A stretch of 55,723 nt of DNA from contig CAZIHJ010000008.1 of assembly GCA_964538485.1 (NCBI GenBank), positions 1 through 55,723 on the forward strand, given 5' to 3'. Below, in pieces: positions 1 to 8,063 of the stretch. Each line of letters begins with the position of its first letter. The stretch's first letter is position 1. The DNA is from JBJXHC01 sp964538485 (GTDB lineage: Bacteria > Bacteroidota > Ignavibacteria > UBA10030 > UBA6906). The notes under the pieces are model-generated. The model was not told where the DNA came from. It worked only from the letters and a program-made list of their open reading frames with translations, and did not search any database. The translations under genes were made by a program, and so were the position numbers.

Positions 1-89
1 TCTCCGAACAAGTGTTAACCATGTCTCCAGTCCATACACTTAGCAAGGGGAGGGTTGGGAGGGTCATCGGAAACGGTAGGGAGATTCTG

Positions 90-164
90 TGCCCTCGGGC
101 AGAGTCGAACTGCCGACCTGCGGTTTAGGAAACCGTCGCTCTATCCATACTGAGCTACGAGGGC
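90..164 (-). tRNA. tRNA-Arg (anticodon CCU)
   Basis: The reverse strand folds as a full cloverleaf. The acceptor stem is GCCCTCG pairing with CGAGGGC, followed by discriminator A; the D arm begins TAGCTCAG, and the T loop is GTTCGACTC. The anticodon loop TTCCTAA gives CCU, which decodes arginine AGG. The CCA end is not encoded. The first anticodon-stem pair (A-C) is mismatched; the other four pair. It lies alone, with no tRNA neighbour in the window. Confidence 0.95.
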
Positions 165-181
165 AAACATCCATTGAGTGT

Positions 182-296
182 TAAGTCCGATTGGAATGGA
201 AACACGATGGCACTACACAAACAGATCCCGCCTCCGGCGGGATTCTCATTCCAATTACGCACTTAGCTGGGAAACGCTAAGTCCGATTGGAATGGA
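182..296. repeat. Pair of 19-bp direct repeats flanking a hairpin
   Basis: The 19-mer TAAGTCCGATTGGAATGGA occurs at 182-200 and again at 278-296 in the same orientation. Between them lie a GC-rich hairpin (225-232 with 236-243, loop of 3) and a degenerate inverted copy of the same motif around 246-267. The array sits between the tRNA and the 3' end of the lipoprotein gene. Its function is unknown; it resembles a small cluster of REP-like palindromes rather than a gene. Confidence 0.6.
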
Positions 297-363
297 AGAT
301 ACAAAAACTGGCCGCGGTATTCAAGATTCTGCGGCCAGCTATTGGAAGAATGAAGCGCAGGCA

Positions 364-795
364 CTACGATCCTTCTTCGGGATCGGGGTCTTCGAGAACT
401 TTGTACACGATCTTGTCGTTTGCGGCGTGAAGAACTTCGATCAACGTCTTACGGAATGAGATGATGCGGGATGCACCAAGGTCATATTGAAGGTCCTGCG
501 TAAAGACCGGGGTCGCAAGTGGCCGGCCATTGTCAAGGTCAAATTCCCGGTAGGTAATCCGAACAACTCCGCGTACAGTGCCTCCATACACAAGATCACA
601 CTGTTGTCCTATTACCACACTCTGGTACACATCATTTTTGTAACCGCTCTCTGCACGGATCATCGTTGATCCGACAGATGTTTCCCTCACCTCTCCAATC
701 TCAAAGTTTCTGTTCACATATCGACTGTTCAACAGCCCGCAGCCATCCAAGGTAAGGAGCAGCAGTGAGCAGAGAAGTATAGCGGCTTTATTCAT
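364..795 (-). CDS. Small hypothetical lipoprotein
   Basis: A 143-residue protein with a positively charged start, a leucine-rich h-region and a lipobox-like LTLDGC at residues 15-20, so Cys20 is the probable lipidation site and the protein is predicted to sit in the outer or inner membrane leaflet facing the periplasm. The mature part is rich in beta-type sequence and ends in an acidic tail (DPDPEEGS). A GGGGGGAAA purine tract precedes the ATG. I do not recognise a family. It is transcribed divergently from the barrel protein at 1148 and appears monocistronic. Confidence 0.7.
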   Translation of the reverse strand: MNKAAILLCSLLLLTLDGCGLLNSRYVNRNFEIGEVRETSVGSTMIRAESGYKNDVYQSVVIGQQCDLVYGGTVRGVVRITYREFDLDNGRPLATPVFTQDLQYDLGASRIISFRKTLIEVLHAANDKIVYKVLEDPDPEEGS

Positions 796-1147
796 GTGTT
801 TCCCCCCGATTTGCTTGAGAACATTACATTCCCACTCAATCTACTTCGCAAAAGCTTAGGAAGCAAGAACTCCTTTGGGCAGCTTGGACGTGCAAACACG
901 TAAAACGCTCCGTCAAACGATGATTGCCGTCTCATAACGTGCGCTAACTAACAACAACCCCACGGGCTCTTCCTCATATTGTGCGTGTAAGTCAACGTCA
1001 ACTCCAGTTGTCTGTTCCTCACTTCCTCAAGACATCGCTTGAACTTTTGTTGACGCGCTACCGGAATGCAGAGCCCGAAATTGGCCCGTAGAAGAAAATT
1101 GAAATAACTCACAACCACACAACATCCCTCACAAGGAGACACGAGCC
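796..1147. other. Divergent intergenic region, about 350 bp
   Basis: This gap separates two divergently transcribed envelope genes and must carry both promoters. I see no convincing ORF, RNA gene or repeat in it; the short reading frames here have no recognisable product. A good ribosome-binding site (AAGGAG) lies just before the rightward gene. Confidence 0.4.
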
Positions 1148-1789
1148 ATGAAAAAGCTCAATATACTCTTGCTCGTATTTGCTGTGAACTTCATCCTCGT
1201 CGCTGAAGGCACCGCACAACTGGCAAAATATTTCGATAGAAGCATCGAACAACGCTTTACCGTAATGACAGGTGCCTCTGTTCCCCTCGGCGCATTCGTG
1301 CAAAAAAGTACATTGGATCCGAATGCCGGCTATGCGAACATGTCGATGATGGGAGGACTGGAATACACAGCCCTGCCGTTGAATGGTGGTATCGGATTGA
1401 CGGCGTCAGCACTTCTGAACACGTACAGTGTTTCCATGTTACCGGGCGGTGCAAGTGCCAATCGGTATCTTACTGTCTCGCTTTTGGCCGGGCCGCGCTT
1501 CGAGATGGCACTTTCTTCAATCACTCCAATATCAGTCTATGGTCACGGCCAGATTGGCGCCATATATGCAAAAAGTCCTGATGTCACGCTCAACAACGCA
1601 TCATTTAGCGGTGGCAGTGATCTCTCATTCGGGGCTTCGGTAGGTGCTGGTGTTGTATTCGATCGGGTAATAGATGTCGGTGTGCGTTTCTTCTATACCG
1701 AGGCGAGCTTCGGTGACAACCGGCTATCTCAGGATGCCGTAACACGCATTGAAGGCCTGCAGGCAACAGTCGGCTTCCTGATCTTCTAA
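1148..1789 (+). CDS. Outer-membrane beta-barrel protein
   Basis: 213 residues with a clear Sec signal peptide (KK followed by a hydrophobic stretch, cleavage likely after GTAQ near residue 24). The mature part shows alternating hydrophobic/polar strands with Gly-rich turns and a hydrophobic C-terminal strand ending in an aromatic residue (VGFLIF), the usual signal for outer-membrane barrel assembly. This fits a small 8-stranded porin-like or OmpA-like barrel without a periplasmic domain. The start has AAGGAG about 10 bases upstream. The specific function is not evident. It converges on the nadD operon, with a hairpin between them. Confidence 0.7.
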   Translation: MKKLNILLLVFAVNFILVAEGTAQLAKYFDRSIEQRFTVMTGASVPLGAFVQKSTLDPNAGYANMSMMGGLEYTALPLNGGIGLTASALLNTYSVSMLPGGASANRYLTVSLLAGPRFEMALSSITPISVYGHGQIGAIYAKSPDVTLNNASFSGGSDLSFGASVGAGVVFDRVIDVGVRFFYTEASFGDNRLSQDAVTRIEGLQATVGFLIF

Positions 1790-1805
1790 CGATTGACGAA
1801 ACGAA

Positions 1806-1835
1806 TGCGGGGTGGCTAGTTCACAACGCCCCGCA
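1806..1835. terminator. Hairpin between convergent genes
   Basis: TGCGGGG at 1806-1812 pairs perfectly with CCCCGCA at 1829-1835. It lies 17 bp after the stop of the barrel gene and before the 3' end of nadD. The reverse-strand side is followed by a moderately T-rich stretch (TTCGTTTCG), so it could end the long leftward glycan operon; the forward side lacks a T run. Confidence 0.45.
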
Positions 1836-1881
1836 CGTCTCACGATCAAGAGCGGCCGGAACATACATCCGCGGCACTTTA

Positions 1882-2463
1882 TCACTCCGTGTACAACTCA
1901 TGGCTCACGATGTAGGATTCCACGCTGATCGGAACCATATAGCGGATTGACTTCCCTTCCTTCACCCTTTTCCGTATCTGCCTTGATTCGAGACCGATTT
2001 CAGGAACATTGCACAGCGTGATCCGTTTCCTGTACCGCGATTCCAGTGCATCGACTCTGAACCCCGGCCGTGTCAGCGCAACAACTTCCACCAGATCAAG
2101 TATGCGCTCGGGCTCACGCCAGGTATGGAACTCCAATAGATTGTCCGCTCCGATGAGAAACACCAGCTTGTCGTCAACGTACTTCTTGCTCAATTCCTCC
2201 AGCGTCTCGACCGTAAATGAAACGCCGCCCCGCTGAACCTCAATATCGGACACCTCAAAATGGCGGTTCCCGGAAACTGCGCACTCCAGCATCTCCAGAC
2301 GGTGATGCGCCTCGACGATATCGACACCCTGTTTGTGCGGTGAAGTTGCTGCAGGAACGAATAACACTTTTGCGAGGTTGAGCTGTTCCCGCGCGTGTTC
2401 AGCAACCAGAAGATGTCCCGTATGTGGCGGATTAAATGAACCGCCGAATATGCCGATGTTCAT
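1882..2463 (-). CDS. nadD: Nicotinate-nucleotide adenylyltransferase
   Basis: 193 residues, normal length for NadD, which transfers AMP from ATP to nicotinate mononucleotide to form deamido-NAD in the cytoplasm. The N-terminal nucleotidyltransferase signature GGSFNPPHTGH is at residues 7-17, the conserved GADN near residue 104, and a C-terminal ISSTxIR-like element (LESRQIR) near residue 158. It is the last gene of the leftward glycan operon, starting 3 bp after the stop of the preceding gene. That placement of an NAD biosynthesis gene suggests simple co-transcription, not a role in glycan synthesis. Confidence 0.95.
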   Translation of the reverse strand: MNIGIFGGSFNPPHTGHLLVAEHAREQLNLAKVLFVPAATSPHKQGVDIVEAHHRLEMLECAVSGNRHFEVSDIEVQRGGVSFTVETLEELSKKYVDDKLVFLIGADNLLEFHTWREPERILDLVEVVALTRPGFRVDALESRYRKRITLCNVPEIGLESRQIRKRVKEGKSIRYMVPISVESYIVSHELYTE

Positions 2464-2466
2464 TTG

Positions 2467-3141
2467 TCAGATAGGAAAAATGTGAGCCCTTCGCATGCGC
2501 TCGAGACACTCATGAGTTCGTGGAGGAAACCACTGCCGCAGGAGGATCCTGCGTTCCACCTCGTGCGCAAGATACGGAATCATTGCCATCCCATCAATAT
2601 CCGGGAGGGAGTGAACAGGCATGACGATCGCCGGAATATCCATGAGAGCGTGTTGATACGTCTCTCCTGTTGTTCCAGCCACTTCGCAGAGAGCTGGATG
2701 GAATGATTTCGTCGCAAACCACATCAGCCCTCTTCCGTGCTGTGCGATAACGACAACATCGTCCTCCTGATGAAGCAGTTCCATTGCATTTCCGAACTCT
2801 GCAGGCGAGTACAACGGGTTTCTCCCGACAAAAATAGCCACCGGGGATTCCTCTTTGACCGAGTAGACTGCCTTTGATGCGGCCATAATCCGGGCTGATA
2901 ACTCCGCAGGACGCTGCCTGATTCGGGTAATTGTCGACGGCGGTGCGACAATGTCAAGCGCATCGCTCTCGGTTTCGTACAGGCGGACCTCACATGCACT
3001 GCTTACCGCAATTCTCTCCGCGAGATCAACGATCATTGCCCGCCCAAGAACCTCCATGTACTCCTGTTGATCGCTCGCAATCAATCCCCCTTGGGATGGC
3101 GGTGGGCAGAAAAACATTACAATGGGATTCTGTTTTGTCAT
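2467..3141 (-). CDS. DUF2064-like (GT-A fold) protein, divergent
   Basis: A 224-residue cytoplasmic protein. I chose the ATG at 3141 (MTKQNP...) because the longer frame would run into the upstream glycosyltransferase. The N-terminus (beta strand IVMFFCPP), the middle IFVGRNPLYSPAEF and the C-terminal LPDIDGMAMI segment resemble the DUF2064/TIGR04282 family of GT-A-fold proteins, whose members often sit in glycosyltransferase clusters. The usual AR.P..G..KTRL substrate motif is not evident at the N-terminus, so activity is doubtful. The gene is tightly packed between a GT2 gene (4 bp gap) and nadD (3 bp gap). The family call is an inference from motif order. Confidence 0.45.
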   Translation of the reverse strand: MTKQNPIVMFFCPPPSQGGLIASDQQEYMEVLGRAMIVDLAERIAVSSACEVRLYETESDALDIVAPPSTITRIRQRPAELSARIMAASKAVYSVKEESPVAIFVGRNPLYSPAEFGNAMELLHQEDDVVVIAQHGRGLMWFATKSFHPALCEVAGTTGETYQHALMDIPAIVMPVHSLPDIDGMAMIPYLAHEVERRILLRQWFPPRTHECLERMRRAHIFPI

Positions 3142-3145
3142 GGTA

Positions 3146-4150
3146 TTACCACAAGGCACCAAACGATTTATGCCTAACGCACCCCTTGAGGAATGCCACC
3201 ATATACACAATTGGTGCAGCCATGAAGCCAATGGTCTCATGCAGACGATGCAGTTTCAGTGCATTCAACCCCTGGTACTTAAACCGGAAGAGTGTGGAGA
3301 ATCCAAGAATGCAGGCGAATGCAGCGGCACTTATTGCCGGTCGCATCTCAATCACTCCCACGATGAGGAGAAAGGGCATGAAGATGTAGACGAGTGAAAG
3401 ATAATGTTGAGGTCGATGAACTGTGAGACCTGCGATTGTCTTTACTTCAATAAGTTGTCGGAACTTGACAGGATGCTTTCTGTACAGCAGCGGATCAAAA
3501 ACGTAGCGGCGGAGATGACGGAAACATGACGCCAGCGATCCAAACTGCTGAGGGTGTCGCACAACTACATCCCGTACAATGCCGGTGCGATATCCGCCTT
3601 CCGCAACACGAAATCCAAAGTCTGCATCCTCACGAAAATACAGTCCAAGAGACTTGTCATAAAATTCCCTATCATATCCTCCGAGTCTCTTGAACACGTC
3701 CTTGCGGACAAAGAGATTGCAGGGAATGAACGAAGGACGTTGTGTTGGTTCGAACCGTCGCACATCCTCTCCGGTGTCCTGATACACAGTGCGCCCTTCG
3801 AGAAGGTCAAGGCCATGCCGATGAAGACCCTCCTTTGCTCGAGAAAGCCAATCAGAAGCGACAATGACGTCATCTTCTGTGAAGGCAAGATACTCTCCTT
3901 GGGCAAGGCCCGCCCCTGCATTTCTCGCAAACGACGGGCCACCGTTCTCCAGATGCAAAGATCTGAGACGAAACGGAGTAACCATGCCAGCCAGCATTTC
4001 CCGGGTGTTGTCGGTTGAACCATCATCGACAACAATCACCTCAAATTCATTCAGAGGAAATGTCTGCGTCTCCAAAGATTTGAGACATTCCCTGAGTAGT
4101 GTGCTACGATTGAACGTCGGGATGATCACCGAGAAGAGTGGTGTAATCAT
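3146..4150 (-). CDS. Family 2 glycosyltransferase
   Basis: 334 residues. The N-terminal GT-A domain has the classic opening FSVIIPTFNR, the nucleotide-binding VVDDGSTDNT (about 41-50) and a later acidic EDDV metal-site segment (about 91-94). A second acidic cluster, FREDADFGFR, lies near residue 172. The C-terminal 100 residues contain one or two hydrophobic segments, so the enzyme is probably membrane-associated. It transfers a sugar from a nucleotide donor during surface glycan assembly; donor and acceptor cannot be told. The ATG directly follows the stop of the upstream GT2 gene (TAAATG), indicating translational coupling. Confidence 0.9.
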   Translation of the reverse strand: MITPLFSVIIPTFNRSTLLRECLKSLETQTFPLNEFEVIVVDDGSTDNTREMLAGMVTPFRLRSLHLENGGPSFARNAGAGLAQGEYLAFTEDDVIVASDWLSRAKEGLHRHGLDLLEGRTVYQDTGEDVRRFEPTQRPSFIPCNLFVRKDVFKRLGGYDREFYDKSLGLYFREDADFGFRVAEGGYRTGIVRDVVVRHPQQFGSLASCFRHLRRYVFDPLLYRKHPVKFRQLIEVKTIAGLTVHRPQHYLSLVYIFMPFLLIVGVIEMRPAISAAAFACILGFSTLFRFKYQGLNALKLHRLHETIGFMAAPIVYMVAFLKGCVRHKSFGALW

Positions 4151-5086
4151 TTACACTCTCTCTTGAAATGTCATAAGGAAAACCCTGCCATACCCAAAGA
4201 TGCTCGAACGGGCCGCCTTCCTGAGTCTAGACACAACAATGCCAACGCCGATCCAGAGAAATAATTTCAGAATACATCGCAGCATGATAATCGGACGTAG
4301 GAGAACGCGGCGACCAATTGAATAGTGTTTCCGGTAGAAGAGAAACAGGCTTCGGTGATAGTGAACGAGTCTGCGCTCATCGTAGTGTCCCGGGGCAACG
4401 CTCCCAAAGTGAACAATCGCCGCAGGGCCGACAACATACACGACGCCCCCGGTTCCCTTTATCCGGTAACACCAGTCAGTTTCTTCAAAGTACATAAAGA
4501 ACGATTCGTCAAGCAGGCCGACTGTGTTAATGATTTCGCGCCGTACCATCAAGCACGAACCCTGGACATAGTCCACCTCTCGAACCGCATCAGAAGGAGA
4601 GTACATTTCCTTGTGTCGTCCGAATATCCTATTGTGCGGAAAAAGCCGATCAAGAAACAGCGCCTCAACAAGGATGTTCCAGTTGGACGGAAATCGAACC
4701 CCGGCCCATTGAATGTGTCGATCACCATCCAGAATCGTTGGCCCGACAGCAGATGCACTTGGGGTTGCATCCATGAAATCTTTCAGCGTATCAAGGGCTC
4801 CGCCAATCACCAACGTGTCCGGGTTGAGTAACAGGATGTATCTGCTATCCGAAGCCGTGATCCCTTGATTGTTTGCCGCAGCAAAACCACGATTATCTTT
4901 GTTCTCTATAAGTCGGAGAGTTGAAGCACGCTTTCGCAAAAAGTCCACCGTACCATCAGTGGAGGCATTATCCACAACGATGACCTCAATTGTACACCGC
5001 GGTCTCTCCTTCTCAATCGAGTCGAGACATTGGCTGAGGAATTCCCGGCAGTTCCATGACACTATGATGATGGCAATATCTGTCAT
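4151..5086 (-). CDS. Family 2 glycosyltransferase (WbbL/rhamnosyltransferase-like)
   Basis: 311 residues. It opens with IAIIIVSWNCREFL and VIVVDNASTDGT, followed by NRGFAAANNQGI and LLNPDT, the set typical of WbbL-type GT2 enzymes that add rhamnose or similar sugars to lipid-linked glycans. FEETDWCYR near residue 195 supplies the downstream acidic motif. The C-terminal part (HYSIGRRVLLRPIIMLRCILKLFLW) is hydrophobic and basic, suggesting attachment to the inner membrane. It overlaps the upstream GT2 by 4 bp (ATGA). Sugar specificity is unknown. Confidence 0.9.
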   Translation of the reverse strand: MTDIAIIIVSWNCREFLSQCLDSIEKERPRCTIEVIVVDNASTDGTVDFLRKRASTLRLIENKDNRGFAAANNQGITASDSRYILLLNPDTLVIGGALDTLKDFMDATPSASAVGPTILDGDRHIQWAGVRFPSNWNILVEALFLDRLFPHNRIFGRHKEMYSPSDAVREVDYVQGSCLMVRREIINTVGLLDESFFMYFEETDWCYRIKGTGGVVYVVGPAAIVHFGSVAPGHYDERRLVHYHRSLFLFYRKHYSIGRRVLLRPIIMLRCILKLFLWIGVGIVVSRLRKAARSSIFGYGRVFLMTFQERV

Positions 5087-6093
5087 CTTGCCAGGCCGGT
5101 GATCCGTGCATATCTATGTGACGCCGCATTCAATATCCGTGCAAAGGAGCGGTCGGAATCAATTACCTTGAAGCTCATGCAACGAAGAATCTCACTGTCA
5201 GGAACGAGACGTTCGCCCTGTACGCGTGCGCGTTCTGCACCCACCCAACGCATGTTCACTACCGGCCAGAGGTATGCACGGACAATCCCCGTAAACGATT
5301 TGCGACCTCCCACCAAGCTCAGGAAGAGTTTCGCCATTGCGTCCACGACCATGTATGGCATCAGCACCATCAGTGTTGTTGTCTCAAAGAACAACAACGT
5401 GTTGAGGATTCGGTTACGCTCCTGATAGAACGTCACCAGTTCATTCTTCTGTTGTTTTGTCGTAACACTCCCCCGATGCCTGACAACAGAGGATTGAGCC
5501 ATCTTCACTGAATATCCCTTCAGTTTCATTCTCCAGGAAAGATACACATCTTCGTGATACAGGAAGAACTCATCCAGGAACGGCAGGCCGACCACGCTCT
5601 TTCTGAACATAAGAGAGGCACCTCCGGCAAAGAATATCTCAGAAAGATCCGGAAAATGCCTCATGATATTATAGCCAAGGTAATTGATTGTGCCGTTCTG
5701 CTCGTAGAATTTTTCCGGCACCCCGTCAGTGATTACTCTGGATGTCACAACGGCGACCCGGTTGTCCTGCATCATCTGCAGTAAGCCCTCGATCCAATTG
5801 TCTTCCACTTCGGTGTCATTATTCAATAGAAGTATGTATTCACCTTTTGACTCATCAACACCACGGTTGTTTCCTTCAGCAAACCCGAGATTCCGGCGTG
5901 ATTGAACGAGTCGGGCCTCCGTGAACTCCTGCTCCACGATTTGCACACTCTCGTCGGAGGAGTTATTGTCAACAACAATGACCTCGATCGGGCGGTATGT
6001 TTGCCTGTACACGCTGCGCAAACATTGTCGAAGCACCCCTGCCCCATTGTAATTGACGATGATGACACTGATGAGCGGATTCAAGGTCAACAC
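5083..6093 (-). CDS. Family 2 glycosyltransferase
   Basis: 336 residues, close in architecture to its downstream neighbour: ISVIIVNYNGAGVL at the start, VIVVDNNSSDES, NLGFAEGNNRGV and LLNNDTEV, then a YHEDVYLSWR acidic motif. A hydrophobic stretch (LLFFETTTLMVLMPYMVV) follows the catalytic domain. The two adjacent WbbL-like enzymes may have arisen by duplication and could add successive sugars to one repeat unit; that is inference. It sits 3 bp downstream of the GT4 gene. Confidence 0.9.
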   Translation of the reverse strand: MLTLNPLISVIIVNYNGAGVLRQCLRSVYRQTYRPIEVIVVDNNSSDESVQIVEQEFTEARLVQSRRNLGFAEGNNRGVDESKGEYILLLNNDTEVEDNWIEGLLQMMQDNRVAVVTSRVITDGVPEKFYEQNGTINYLGYNIMRHFPDLSEIFFAGGASLMFRKSVVGLPFLDEFFLYHEDVYLSWRMKLKGYSVKMAQSSVVRHRGSVTTKQQKNELVTFYQERNRILNTLLFFETTTLMVLMPYMVVDAMAKLFLSLVGGRKSFTGIVRAYLWPVVNMRWVGAERARVQGERLVPDSEILRCMSFKVIDSDRSFARILNAASHRYARITGLAR

Positions 6094-6096
6094 CTG

Positions 6097-7197
6097 TTAC
6101 AGAAGCTGTTCATATACCTGCTCGGTTTCCAACACCATCCTGCGGGCAGAGAACTTTTCTTCCACTCGTTGTCGTGCATTCAGGGTCATTGCATCCCGTT
6201 GAGCGGGATTGGCAATCAGGTGGTCAATCGCGCGGGTCAGCCCTTCACCATCACCCGACTTCACCAGCATCCCCGATACCTTGTGCTCGATAACCTCCGG
6301 AAGCCCTCCAACTCCGGTTGCGACGACAGCACATCCCGCGGCCATTGCATGGAGTATTGACATTGGTAATCCCTCATAAAACGACGGCAGAACGAGGATA
6401 TCCATTCCTTCATACAAAACGTTTGCATCACTGCGAAACCCAAGGAATCGAACATTGGGAAGCCCGAGTTGTTTCGCTTCGGCATGGAGCTGATGTTCGA
6501 GACTACCGCTTCCAACGATGAGAAAGACGAGATTGTGATGCAAGCGATTCAATCGAGCGGCAGCGGCAAGGAGAACGTCTACTCCTTTCTCCATTTCCAA
6601 TCGCCCGACAAATCCAACTACCAGAGCTTTCTCATCAATGCCGAGCAGGGATCGGACTTCTCTCTTGTGTGATTTAACGGCGCCCTGTTCAATACCGTTA
6701 TGGATCACCTGTATCTTGCCATCCAGGAACTCAAAATATCGAACAGCAAAATCCCTCACCGCTTCTGAAACGGCTATCACCCGATTTGCCAGCAGGCACT
6801 GGACCGAGTATGCAATGCGTTCCACCATAGTAAACCATCGATAGGTGTTGTGGATGGTCTCGACTCTCTTCACGCCGGCAAGAAAAGCAGCCAACAGTCC
6901 ATACCAGCAAAAGTGATTGCTTACGATATCAATATGTCGATCCGCCATTGCGTTCCGGAGGAGAGTCAATCTGCGCCACTTGCTTGTCTCTTTAATGTGG
7001 AGAACAGAGATGCCCGCCACACCCAGCAATTCATCCGCCAGTTTTCCGCCTACAAAGAATACGACGTGTACATTGAACTTGCTTCTGTCAACACAACGGG
7101 CATGGGTCAGAACCATCTCCTCCATTCCGCCTCGATCCATCGTATGTGTCACGAGCATGAGGTTCGCTGGTCTACGCGCTTGATTGTGCATGGTCAT
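6097..7197 (-). CDS. Family 4 glycosyltransferase (GT-B)
   Basis: 366 residues from the ATG at 7197, which overlaps the stop of the methyltransferase as ATGA; a longer frame would need a GTG. The N-terminal domain starts LMLVTHTMDRGGMEE, a Gly-rich acceptor-side loop; the linker has VGFVGRLEMEKGVD, and the C-terminal donor domain carries the E-x7-E motif (PSFYEGLPMSILHAMAAG) that binds the sugar nucleotide. These define retaining GT4 enzymes such as those of LPS and exopolysaccharide synthesis. It acts at the cytoplasmic face of the inner membrane. The specific sugar is unknown. Confidence 0.92.
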   Translation of the reverse strand: MTMHNQARRPANLMLVTHTMDRGGMEEMVLTHARCVDRSKFNVHVVFFVGGKLADELLGVAGISVLHIKETSKWRRLTLLRNAMADRHIDIVSNHFCWYGLLAAFLAGVKRVETIHNTYRWFTMVERIAYSVQCLLANRVIAVSEAVRDFAVRYFEFLDGKIQVIHNGIEQGAVKSHKREVRSLLGIDEKALVVGFVGRLEMEKGVDVLLAAAARLNRLHHNLVFLIVGSGSLEHQLHAEAKQLGLPNVRFLGFRSDANVLYEGMDILVLPSFYEGLPMSILHAMAAGCAVVATGVGGLPEVIEHKVSGMLVKSGDGEGLTRAIDHLIANPAQRDAMTLNARQRVEEKFSARRMVLETEQVYEQLL

Positions 7198-8033
7198 TTC
7201 CAACACACTACTCGCAGCGATTCGTTAATCGTGAATTGCACCAACGCCCTATCCGGAAGAACTCTGGTTGCAATGAGCGCCTTGAAGTATTCATACGAGA
7301 ATGTGCGGCAATAGGGAAATGTACTGATCGAGACCTTTGAGAATTTCACTTCCGACAACAACCGGCGGATACTCTTTGGTCCGTAGAGACAGATATGCGC
7401 CCGCGGTTTTACTATATCCGACCGTTCCCGATAGAGGAACTTTGCAAAAAAGCCATTACTATTGGGTGTCTCGATAATCAGGACGCCGCCGGGCTTCATG
7501 ATTCTGTGGATTTCCCGGAGATACGGCTTCGGCATCGGGAGATGTTCAAGAACATCGAACATTGAGATGGCGTCAAAGTGATCAGCCGGAAAAGAGGCGT
7601 TCAACAGATCATCGTTGACGACTTTGATTCCATCATTAATAGCTTGTTGAGCGGCCCAATCGGAGATTTCCTGTCCGGTTGCATCCCAGCCCCGGGATGT
7701 CGCCACCTGTACCACCCGTCCTGTTCCGCAACCGATATCGAGATAACGGCCGGGTTGTTTGGAGGAAAACCGTTCAACCAGCTCAAAATACTCCCGCTGA
7801 AGCTGCGGTGTGCACTGGTTCGCATAGTTTTGATATCCCACAGTTGGGGCATGCGGATCGGCTTGCTCGAAATACGATTGCCTGGAATAGAACTCCTTCA
7901 GCTCTGACTGAGTCAATCTGGGATTCTCGTACACGAGAGAGCATTCGGTGCAGCGGACATACTTTGCTCCATCCTTTTCCCATAGGTCAACGCCCTGAAT
8001 GGCATCGCATACCGGGCAATTCACCGATTCCAT
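7194..8033 (-). CDS. SAM-dependent methyltransferase with N-terminal zinc ribbon
   Basis: 279 residues starting at the second in-frame ATG, preferred because CAGGATGG lies at ribosome-binding distance (an ATG at 8042 is possible). Two CxxC pairs (CPVCD and CTECS) form a zinc ribbon near the N-terminus. The Rossmann SAM-binding motif is YLDIGCGTGRV (about residues 95-105), with FDVLEHLPMP as motif post-II. This two-part arrangement is common in methyltransferases of O-antigen and nucleotide-sugar clusters. Its substrate, perhaps a glycan terminus or sugar, is not determined. It is co-transcribed with the flippase and GT genes. Confidence 0.85.
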   Translation of the reverse strand: MESVNCPVCDAIQGVDLWEKDGAKYVRCTECSLVYENPRLTQSELKEFYSRQSYFEQADPHAPTVGYQNYANQCTPQLQREYFELVERFSSKQPGRYLDIGCGTGRVVQVATSRGWDATGQEISDWAAQQAINDGIKVVNDDLLNASFPADHFDAISMFDVLEHLPMPKPYLREIHRIMKPGGVLIIETPNSNGFFAKFLYRERSDIVKPRAHICLYGPKSIRRLLSEVKFSKVSISTFPYCRTFSYEYFKALIATRVLPDRALVQFTINESLRVVCWK

Positions 8034-8063
8034 AACAACCATCCTGATGTATGACCGTGGATT

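Noticed and set aside
182..300. Short CRISPR array (19-mer copies about 96 bp apart, the first ending in GGAAAC)
   Set aside because: Only two copies, identity of just 19-22 bases, spacing too long, and an inverted partial copy between them; no cas genes in the window.
948..1303. Leftward small frames over the barrel gene start
   Set aside because: They overlap a gene with a signal peptide and good ribosome-binding site and show no protein-like features.
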